Notes under the pieces: model-generated
Seen by the model: the letters and a program-made list of their open reading frames with translations, nothing else
What the model was told of the DNA's origin: nothing
Databases searched by the model: none
Assembly: GCA_021772195.1 (NCBI GenBank)
Contig: JAJFML010000170.1
Coordinates: forward strand, 1 to 7,900
Origin: Chlamydiota bacterium
GTDB taxonomy: Bacteria > Chlamydiota > Chlamydiia > Chlamydiales > SM23-39
Direction: 5' to 3'
DNA: 7,900 nt
Shown here: one piece after another, positions 1 to 5,830 of the stretch
How positions within the stretch are numbered: position 1 is the first letter of the stretch
Layout of the letters: every line of letters begins with the position of its first letter
Position numbers and translations under genes: made by a program

Positions 1-1
1 C

Positions 2-1987
2 AAGCTTGCCTTAAAGTATCTTCTTCCAAAAAGAAAGGCGCTATCTACATCTCTGATAGCGCTCATGTCAATCTTTGTGATATCACTTGTTGTTTGGCTA
101 ATTCTTATTTTTCTCTCAGTTACCTCTGGCCTTGAGACTAACTGGCTCAAAAAATTGACTGCCCTAAATGCCCCTCTGAGAGTATCTCCTACGGATAGCT
201 ACTACTCATCCTACTACTATCAAATCGATTCTCAAGCAGCAAACTCCTCATTTTCCTATAAGACAATTGGCGAAAAAGCGAAATCGCATCACTCCGATCC
301 CTTTTTAAATGATCTAGACGCAAGCTTACCTGCACACTTTGCATCTCCCGACCTCGATGATGGTATTTTAAAGGATCCTGTTAAAAGACTTATTGATGTT
401 CTTGAAGAGGTTAAATTAGAGAATCCTTCTCTAACCTATAATGATTTTGAACTATCAGGCGCGCTCATGCGCCTTGCTCTCAACAGACCAACATCTATTC
501 CAGGCAGCAATCATGCCTCTTTTCTCTCTCAAATGAGCTACCTATTCTCCTTTCCAGAAAAAAACCCTACTTTAGACCATCTTCTTCTTACTCCCACAGC
601 AGACGACCTTAATAACATTCTATTTCAGATGAATAAGTCACATGCAGAGTGGCAAAAAGATTCTCCTGAATCGCTCTACTCTTATAACCAAAACCAATCG
701 CCTGAAAGGCTCGCTTCATTTTGGGACCACGTCGACTTAAAAGAGATTTTATTTAAAGCAAGGGTACCTCTTGCTTTTCTACCTACTAAAGAAGTTACAG
801 CTTTTGCTGACATTCAAAATGGAAGTGTTAAAGGCATCTATTTAGAAAAGTGCTCCTCGAATTTAAAGAAGGGAAAAATTGTAACGGATCACCTTGCATA
901 TTTTGAAGTGGATGGAAAAAGAATTCCTCTAGGAAATAGTATTCCGATCATGTCCCCATTAAATGCTAAGTTCAAAGAAAATAAGATCGAAGTCCAGCTT
1001 TTTGGAACCATGCACGAGGTCCCCGTGCATTGGATTAGCATCTCTAATGCTACCGTTAAAACTCATTTTGAAATCGAGCCTAAAAATAAGCCCTATTGGC
1101 CCTATTTTTGCAATGGCTCCTGGCACCTTCCTATGCACGATAGACCGGGCGTTCTTCTTCCCAAAAGCTACCAAGGATCTAGAGTTTTTGTAGGTGACAG
1201 CGGCTACCTCTCATACATCTCACCTACTGCAGGCTCTACTCAAGAAATGCGCCTTCCCTTCTATGTCTCCGGATTCTACGACCCAGGCATTATGCCCACT
1301 GGCACGAGGGCTCTTTTTGTTCCCTCAGAGATTACCGAGACAATTAATGCCTGCACAGAATCTTTTGCACCCGATGGCACGAGTACAAATGGCATTCTTT
1401 TCTGGTTTGATCCTATTCAAACAGCTCCATTATTTAAGGCAAATATAGCAAATAAAATGAGCGAAAAGAAGATTTCAGGATACTGGGATCTTTCCACTTA
1501 TCAAGAGTATGAATTTTCAAAAGAGCTCATGCACCAATTTCAATCCGATCGCACACTTTTCATGTTAATTGCGATCATCATCAGTGTAGTTGCTTTCTCA
1601 AATATTATTTCACTTTTAGTTATCCTTGTAAATGACAAGAAAAAAGAGATTGCGATTCTCTCATCGATGGGAGCCTCTGATAAAAGCATCGCCTGGATCT
1701 TTGGCATTGCGGGCGTAATTATGGGAAGCATTAGCTGTATAGTTGGAACGCTTACTGCCATTTTTACACTCAAACACCTCGACTATCTCGTTGCATTTCT
1801 TAGCAAAATTCAAGGGCATGATGCTTTTCAAGCAGCCTTTTTTGGAGATACACTTCCCAATGACCTTAGTATGACAGCCCTTAAATTTATCTTAATTTCA
1901 ACTCCCATTATTTCACTTCTAGCAGGCTTTATTCCTGCAATCAAAGCATCAAAGATAAAACCTTCTCAAATCTTGAGGTCGGAATGA
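2..1987 (+). CDS. LolC/LolE-like (FtsX-type) ABC transporter permease, 5' end outside the window
   Basis: Probable inner-membrane permease of a lipoprotein-releasing (Lol) ABC transporter, working with the ATPase encoded next to it. The frame is open from base 2, and the residues before the Met at 65 (KYLLPKRK and a hydrophobic run) look like the normal N-terminus of this family. The Met at 65 is therefore internal, and 661 residues are visible. Numbering from that Met, a membrane segment spans about 1-20. A very large extracytoplasmic region follows (about 25-495), then an FtsX-like C-terminal domain with segments near 498-521, 541-568 and 607-630. Between the first two of these lies the cytoplasmic loop KKKEIAILSSMGAS, typical of LolC/E coupling loops. 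The protein ends in P-A-x-K-A-S-K-I-K-P-x-x-x-L-R, also family-typical. It is much longer than the roughly 400 residues of E. coli LolC/E. The stop overlaps the lolD start by 4 bases. MacB-like or other FtsX permeases are alternatives, but the LolD partner argues for Lol. Confidence 0.85.
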   Translation, partial: KLALKYLLPKRKALSTSLIALMSIFVISLVVWLILIFLSVTSGLETNWLKKLTALNAPLRVSPTDSYYSSYYYQIDSQAANSSFSYKTIGEKAKSHHSDPFLNDLDASLPAHFASPDLDDGILKDPVKRLIDVLEEVKLENPSLTYNDFELSGALMRLALNRPTSIPGSNHASFLSQMSYLFSFPEKNPTLDHLLLTPTADDLNNILFQMNKSHAEWQKDSPESLYSYNQNQSPERLASFWDHVDLKEILFKARVPLAFLPTKEVTAFADIQNGSVKGIYLEKCSSNLKKGKIVTDHLAYFEVDGKRIPLGNSIPIMSPLNAKFKENKIEVQLFGTMHEVPVHWISISNATVKTHFEIEPKNKPYWPYFCNGSWHLPMHDRPGVLLPKSYQGSRVFVGDSGYLSYISPTAGSTQEMRLPFYVSGFYDPGIMPTGTRALFVPSEITETINACTESFAPDGTSTNGILFWFDPIQTAPLFKANIANKMSEKKISGYWDLSTYQEYEFSKELMHQFQSDRTLFMLIAIIISVVAFSNIISLLVILVNDKKKEIAILSSMGASDKSIAWIFGIAGVIMGSISCIVGTLTAIFTLKHLDYLVAFLSKIQGHDAFQAAFFGDTLPNDLSMTALKFILISTPIISLLAGFIPAIKASKIKPSQILRSE

Positions 1988-2628
1988 TTTTAGATGCAAA
2001 AGACCTCCATAAGTCTTTTGGAGACTCTAGGGTTCTAAAAGGTGTCTCTCTTAAAGTTGGCAAAGGAGAGAGTATTGCTATTATGGGAGCCTCTGGAGAG
2101 GGTAAAACGACGCTTCTTCACATCTTAGGAACGCTTGAGGCTCACGATTCGGGATCACTGCACATTTTGGGAAAAGAGCCTCTAAATGCTCCTCTCATCC
2201 GTTCGAAACATTTTGGTTTCATCTTTCAATCCCACAATTTACTCGAAGACTTTTCCCTACTTGAAAATGTTCTCATGCCTATTCGCATTGCGCGCAAAAA
2301 CATTAAACTCTATCTTCCCAAGGCAAGAGAATTATTAAAGAGAGTGGGGCTAAATCAGCACGAAAATTCGCCCGCAAAAGTTCTATCGGGAGGAGAGAAG
2401 CAAAGAGGTGCTATTGCAAGAGCTCTTATCAATGATCCTGACATCATACTTGCAGATGAACCGACGGGAAATCTCGACAATCAAAACTCAAAAGTGATCT
2501 ATGAGCTATTAATGGGATTGAAAGATCTAGGAAAAAGTATTATTATTGCGACACATGATGAAAACTTAAGCGCTCTCGCAGATAAGCTATACATTCTTCG
2601 AGATGGAACTCTAAAGGAAATGAAATGA
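1984..2628 (+). CDS. lolD: LolD-like lipoprotein-releasing ABC transporter ATP-binding protein
   Basis: Cytoplasmic ATPase that would power the upstream permease in releasing outer-membrane lipoproteins from the inner membrane. At 214 residues it is a normal length for a LolD/MacB-class ATPase. All nucleotide-binding elements are visible: Walker A GASGEGKT at 35-42, Q-loop glutamine at 82, ABC signature LSGGEKQR at 134-141, Walker B IILADEP at 154-160 with the catalytic Glu159, D-loop NLD at 163-165, and H-loop His191. The segment LGTLEAHDSGSL after Walker A is typical of the LolD branch. The ATG overlaps the permease stop as ATGA, and a GAGG motif at 1975-1978 lies 5 bases upstream. This overlap supports translational coupling and a shared complex. 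The family is certain. The Lol substrate is inferred from the neighbour and from overall resemblance. Confidence 0.9.
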   Translation: MILDAKDLHKSFGDSRVLKGVSLKVGKGESIAIMGASGEGKTTLLHILGTLEAHDSGSLHILGKEPLNAPLIRSKHFGFIFQSHNLLEDFSLLENVLMPIRIARKNIKLYLPKARELLKRVGLNQHENSPAKVLSGGEKQRGAIARALINDPDIILADEPTGNLDNQNSKVIYELLMGLKDLGKSIIIATHDENLSALADKLYILRDGTLKEMK

Positions 2629-3956
2629 ATATACTGATGATCGGTAGTGGCTATGTCGGACTTGTGACAGGCACCTGCTTTGCAGAAATGGGACACCACG
2701 TAATTTGTCTTGATATTGATGAGAAAAAAATTGAAGGTTTGAAAAAGGGCATTGTTCCCATCTATGAACCAGGCCTAGAAGAGCAAATTTTACGAAACAT
2801 TAAGGCAGGTAGACTCTCCTTTTCTACAGACTACAAATCCAGTGTTGAAAATTCAGATGTGCTTTTTATTGCCGTTCCAACGCCTTCTAGAGAAGATGGA
2901 TCGTGTAACACCTCATACATTGTATCTGCCTCAAAAGAGATTGCAAGATACATTAGACCAAATCAAATCGTTGTTAATAAATCGACAGCACCCGTAGGTA
3001 CTGTCGAGCTTATAAAGAAGACAATAAATGATTCTTTAGAAAAAGAGATGCCCTTTGATGTAGCATCTAATCCCGAATTTTTAAAAGAGGGATCTGCAAT
3101 CAGCGATTGTATGAAACCAGATCGCATCATCATCGGCGTCTCAACTTCTGAGGCAGAAAAAACTCTTAAAGAGATCTATGCTCCATTTATGATCAATCAT
3201 GAGCGCGTTATCTCGATGGATGTAAGATCAGCAGAACTGACAAAATATGCAGCCAATGCCATGCTCGCAACTAGAATCTCCTTTATGAATGAGCTTGCAG
3301 AAATTGCCAAAAGAGTGGGCGCTGACATTAACGAAATTCGCAAAGGAATTGGCTCAGATGCTCGCATTGGACACAGTTTTCTCTATGCTGGGATTGGCTA
3401 TGGTGGCTCCTGCTTTCCTAAAGACATTAGAGCTCTAGCTGCTCTTTCGGAAAAAAATGGGTTTGAACCGGCTCTATTAAAGTCAGTTGAATCGGTGAAC
3501 AACAGACAGAAAAAATTAATGGGAAGCCTTCTAAAAGGCTATTTTGAAGAAGAAGGAGGCGTCAATGGAAAAACCATTGCTATCTGGGGACTCTCATTTA
3601 AACCTGATACCGATGACATTAGGGAAGCTCCAGCGATTACTCTGATCAGAGAACTCCAGAAAAAAGGCGCTATTCTACGCCTCTATGATCCCGTTGCTAT
3701 GGAAAATGTGAAAGATGAACTAGGCACTTTAAGTAACATCACCTTCTGCACAGATGAATTCGATGCTGCAAAAGATGCACATGCCGTATGTCTACTCACT
3801 GAATGGAAACAGTTCCGTCTTCTAGACTTTGGAAAGGTTGCAGATCAGATGAAAACACATGCCATCTTTGACGGGCGCAATCAATATCAGGGAAAAGAGC
3901 TCTTTAAAAAGGGTTTCGATTACATAGGAATTGGAATGCCGGACAAGAGAAACTAA
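2625..3956 (+). CDS. ugd: UDP-glucose 6-dehydrogenase
   Basis: Oxidises UDP-glucose to UDP-glucuronate with two NAD+, in the cytoplasm, supplying an acidic sugar donor for surface polysaccharide or further nucleotide-sugar conversion. The protein has 443 residues, the usual bacterial Ugd length. It shows an N-terminal Rossmann motif GSGYVGLV at 7-14 with the NAD-selective acidic residue Asp30, and VPTP at 84-87. NKSTAPVGT is at 118-126, NPEFLKEG at 149-156 (Glu151) and ELTKYAAN at 204-211 (Lys207). The hallmark GGSCFPKD is at 260-267 with catalytic Cys263, and the C-terminal UDP-binding domain includes SFKPDTDDIREAP at 324-336. All key residues are intact. The ATG overlaps the lolD stop by 4 bases and has AAGGA at 2614-2618, 6 bases upstream. 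UDP-ManNAc dehydrogenases are related, but the motif set fits Ugd better. Its presence suggests a polysaccharide pathway that classical Chlamydia species lack, as far as I recall. Confidence 0.95.
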   Translation: MNILMIGSGYVGLVTGTCFAEMGHHVICLDIDEKKIEGLKKGIVPIYEPGLEEQILRNIKAGRLSFSTDYKSSVENSDVLFIAVPTPSREDGSCNTSYIVSASKEIARYIRPNQIVVNKSTAPVGTVELIKKTINDSLEKEMPFDVASNPEFLKEGSAISDCMKPDRIIIGVSTSEAEKTLKEIYAPFMINHERVISMDVRSAELTKYAANAMLATRISFMNELAEIAKRVGADINEIRKGIGSDARIGHSFLYAGIGYGGSCFPKDIRALAALSEKNGFEPALLKSVESVNNRQKKLMGSLLKGYFEEEGGVNGKTIAIWGLSFKPDTDDIREAPAITLIRELQKKGAILRLYDPVAMENVKDELGTLSNITFCTDEFDAAKDAHAVCLLTEWKQFRLLDFGKVADQMKTHAIFDGRNQYQGKELFKKGFDYIGIGMPDKRN

Positions 3957-4819
3957 TGCAAACGAAAAAAAAGCTCATCTCAAACCGTATACATGAGCTT
4001 ATTCAAAACACAGAGCTGCCTCAAAATCGTGTGATTGAGGCAGCTCTCTACTCTCTTGCTACTCCAGGAAAGTATCTCCGTCCCATATTCACACTTTTAA
4101 CAGCTGAGATGTTTGGAGCAAATATAGAAGATGCCCTCGATCCAGCATGTGCAATCGAGCTTATTCATACCTATTCACTGATTCACGATGACCTACCTGC
4201 GATGGATGATGATGATCTTCGTAGGGGAAAAGAGACCGTGCACATCAAGTTTGATGAGGCAACAGCAATCCTAGCCGGTGACTTTCTTCTTACCTACTCC
4301 TTTGAAGTGATTGCAAATGCTTCTCATTTAGATTCAGTAAAAAAATGCAAGCTCATCCACACTCTTGCAAAAAGAGCAGGCGCCAAAGGAATGATTGGCG
4401 GTCAGATGATCGACTCTCAAGCAGCAGGATCTAACCTTCCAGAGCCTCTACTTCTTTCTATGCATGAACTAAAAACTGCAGCACTATTTACAGCAGCTTT
4501 AGAATTTGGTGCCATTGTTGGCGGTGCAAATAAAAATGAGCTTCAACAAATCTCAAAATTTGGGAAAGATTTTGGCATTTCTTTTCAAATCATTGATGAT
4601 CTTTTAGATGTGAGCGTGCCCACAGAACAATTAGGAAAATCACACGGATCAGATGAGAAGAAAAATAAACCAACTAGCGTGACAATATTAGGAGAGAAAA
4701 GAGCAAGAGAGATGGCAACATTGCTCAATATCCAAGCATTTTCACACCTAAACCAGCTAGATCGAGATACCTCTCAGCTGAAAGATCTAGTAAAAACTCT
4801 TTTAAACCGAAGATTTTGA
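3956..4819 (+). CDS. ispA: Polyprenyl (farnesyl/geranylgeranyl) diphosphate synthase, IspA type
   Basis: Condenses isopentenyl diphosphate with allylic diphosphates to make a short prenyl diphosphate, most likely farnesyl diphosphate, in the cytoplasm. This is the primer for undecaprenyl-phosphate and quinone side chains. The 287-residue length suits bacterial IspA. Visible elements are GKYLRP at 38-43 (the usual GGKRLRP with two changes), and the first aspartate-rich motif starting at Asp78-Asp79, DDLPAMDD followed by DDLRRG. Also present are GGQMID at 148-153, Lys173-Thr174, and the second motif FQIIDDLLD at 210-218. The two residues inside the first DDxxxxD are the insertion seen in bacterial-type enzymes. 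The exact product chain length cannot be read safely. The start codon shares one base with the ugd stop (TAATG), with a weak AAGAGA at 3945-3950. The first 90 bases contain two strong inverted repeats, described separately. Confidence 0.93.
   Translation: MQTKKKLISNRIHELIQNTELPQNRVIEAALYSLATPGKYLRPIFTLLTAEMFGANIEDALDPACAIELIHTYSLIHDDLPAMDDDDLRRGKETVHIKFDEATAILAGDFLLTYSFEVIANASHLDSVKKCKLIHTLAKRAGAKGMIGGQMIDSQAAGSNLPEPLLLSMHELKTAALFTAALEFGAIVGGANKNELQQISKFGKDFGISFQIIDDLLDVSVPTEQLGKSHGSDEKKNKPTSVTILGEKRAREMATLLNIQAFSHLNQLDRDTSQLKDLVKTLLNRRF
3971..4000 (+). repeat. 8-bp inverted repeat (hairpin) in the 5' coding region of ispA
   Basis: AAGCTCAT at 3971-3978 is perfectly complementary to ATGAGCTT at 3993-4000, with a 14-nt loop. 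It begins 15 bases after the ispA start. An 8-bp match with this loop size is expected a few times by chance in a window this long, so alone it means little. It is listed because it is immediately followed by a far stronger hairpin. Confidence 0.45.
4012..4047 (+). repeat. 13-bp perfect inverted repeat (hairpin) inside ispA
   Basis: AGAGCTGCCTCAA at 4012-4024 is the exact reverse complement of TTGAGGCAGCTCT at 4035-4047, leaving a 10-nt loop in which TC and GA could add two further pairs. The repeat lies in codons 19-31 of ispA. No run of T follows, only a mixed pyrimidine tract, so it does not look like a standard intrinsic terminator. The mRNA would form a stable stem shortly after the ugd/ispA junction. 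A role in transcript processing, pausing or translation control is only an inference. Confidence 0.8.
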
Positions 4820-4822
4820 ATA

Positions 4823-5125
4823 ATGACACTCCAAACAACTTTTGATTTTGGATTCTCTTTATTTAGAGATAAAAAAATTTCTTTTCACCATTTTGAACAT
4901 AGTACTCACTGTGATTTGAGCAAACTTCAAGCTAGACTCTCTCAATTTTTTACTGTCTTAAACAACAGACCATTTCATTCATCATGCCCACGAATCACCT
5001 CCTACTCCATCAAGCCTATCAATATCAAAAAATGTGAAAATGAAGAAGATGAATCACCTCGAGATGTTCTATTGAAAATTTTGATAAAGGTAGCTCTCGC
5101 TATACCCACCAAAAATGTTAAATAG
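4823..5125 (+). CDS. Hypothetical protein, 100 residues, unrecognised
   Basis: I do not recognise this protein. The reading frame starts with ATG three bases after the ispA stop and stays open for 100 codons in a fairly AT-rich stretch, which is unlikely for noncoding DNA of this composition. The sequence has an aromatic- and histidine-rich N-terminal half (FDFGFSLFRD and FHHFEHSTHCD at about 8-31), an acidic ENEEDESPRD patch at about 73-82, and a short amphipathic C-terminal stretch LLKILIKVALAIP. There is no clear signal peptide or membrane segment. There is no convincing Shine-Dalgarno sequence, only GAAG at 4809-4812, so translation may depend on coupling to ispA. Its TAG stop is in the same frame as the following sugar transferase, 24 bases upstream of that start. 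If it is not a gene, the 330 bases between ispA and the transferase hold nothing else I can support. Confidence 0.5.
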   Translation: MTLQTTFDFGFSLFRDKKISFHHFEHSTHCDLSKLQARLSQFFTVLNNRPFHSSCPRITSYSIKPINIKKCENEEDESPRDVLLKILIKVALAIPTKNVK

Positions 5126-5137
5126 ATTACTAATAAT

Positions 5138-5143
5138 AAGAGA
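5138..5143 (+). promoter_or_regulatory. Weak ribosome binding site supporting a TTG start
   Basis: AAGAGA sits 6 bases before the TTG at 5150. The same purine motif precedes ispA at 3945-3950 at a similar distance. There is no ATG or GTG in frame between the TAG stop at 5123-5125 and the conserved start of the transferase domain, so this site favours TTG at 5150 as the initiation codon. Confidence 0.45.
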
Positions 5144-5149
5144 AATCTT

Positions 5150-5830
5150 TTGATAAGTTCAGAAAATCTAAGCTATGAGTTTGCAAAATTAATAACAAAT
5201 GAAGGCTATCCAGCAAAGAGAAACCCTCCAAAGAGAGTCTTTGATATTCTCTTTAGCCTCTCTGTGCTTTTATTTTTTTCTCCTTTTTTTCTAACTATCT
5301 CCCTGTTGATAAAACTTACTTCTAAAGGCCCTATCTTTTACGGACAAAAACGTATTGGTAGAGAAGGAAAGACATATATTAACTACAAATTCCGCACAAT
5401 GAAGGAAAATGCAGAAGAGATCTTAGAGGACCTTCTAAAAAAGGATCCTATTTTAAAAGAGGAATGGCTCAAATTTTGGAAATTAAAAAATGATCCTAGA
5501 ATAACCAATGTGGGAAGATTTTTAAGAAAGACCTCTCTTGATGAATTTCCTCAATTTTGGAACGTTTTAAAAGGTGATTTAAGTGTTGTAGGCCCTAGGC
5601 CTGTCGTTAAAGAAGAGATCGTTAATTACTTTGGAGATCGGGCTGCAAAAGTTCTCTCTGTAAGACCTGGCATAACTGGCCTTTGGCAAGTATCTGGCAG
5701 GAATAACCTCTCAATGGAGGAGAGGGTCAAAATGGAATCCGAATATATCGACCGAAAATCATTTTTCTTTGATTTGCAGATTATCTTAAAGACAATTCCT
5801 GTTATGCTCTTTTCAAAAGGTGCTTATTAA
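5150..5830 (+). CDS. Initiating sugar-phosphate transferase (WbaP/PglC-type, bacterial sugar transferase family)
   Basis: Membrane enzyme of the polyprenyl-phosphate sugar-1-phosphate transferase family (Pfam bacterial sugar transferase). It moves a sugar phosphate from a UDP-sugar to undecaprenyl phosphate, the first step in building a surface glycan. The 226 residues contain only the short catalytic form. A basic stretch and KRVFD at 28-32 lead into one hydrophobic (probably re-entrant) segment at about 33-56. Then come PIFYGQKRIGREGK at 61-74, YKFRTM at 79-84, LKNDPRIT at 112-119 and RKTSLDEFPQFWNVLKGD at 126-143 with the catalytic Asp131-Glu132 pair. VGPRP is at 147-151, VRPGITGLWQVSGRNN at 171-186, and the protein ends in KGAY. 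That ending and overall pattern resemble galactose/glucose-1-phosphate transferases such as the C-terminal half of WbaP, but the sugar is not provable here. The start is TTG. The stop shares one base with galE. Confidence 0.93.
   Translation: MISSENLSYEFAKLITNEGYPAKRNPPKRVFDILFSLSVLLFFSPFFLTISLLIKLTSKGPIFYGQKRIGREGKTYINYKFRTMKENAEEILEDLLKKDPILKEEWLKFWKLKNDPRITNVGRFLRKTSLDEFPQFWNVLKGDLSVVGPRPVVKEEIVNYFGDRAAKVLSVRPGITGLWQVSGRNNLSMEERVKMESEYIDRKSFFFDLQIILKTIPVMLFSKGAY
5816..5822 (+). promoter_or_regulatory. Ribosome binding site of galE
   Basis: AAAGGTG lies 7 bases before the galE ATG at 5830, inside the last codons of the sugar transferase. It is one of the better Shine-Dalgarno matches in the window and supports this start at the TAATG junction. 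Confidence 0.6.

Noticed and set aside
38..62. 8-bp inverted repeat GCGCTATC / GATAGCGC with a 9-nt loop
   Set aside because: Perfect arms, but matches of this length are expected by chance in a window of this size, and it lies in permease coding sequence.
1010..1030. 7-bp inverted repeat ATGCACG / CGTGCAT
   Set aside because: Short, inside the permease coding region, and within chance expectation.
959..1773. Short open frames on both strands within the permease gene (959-1174 -, 963-1193 +, 1194-1448 +, 1540-1773 -)
   Set aside because: They lie wholly inside a well-supported permease frame, have low-information sequences, and no ribosome site or recognisable domain.
2499..2699. Antisense open frame across the lolD/ugd junction
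   Set aside because: It overlaps two clearly conserved genes and shows no family resemblance.
3525..3540. AGCCTT-CTAA-AAGGCT hairpin followed by ATTTT, terminator-like
   Set aside because: It is in the middle of ugd, has only a 6-bp stem and four Ts, and would cut an intact gene.
5108..5150. Possible promoter (TAATAAT at 5131-5137) before the sugar transferase
   Set aside because: No acceptable -35 element at the right spacing, and AT-rich DNA gives such hexamers often.
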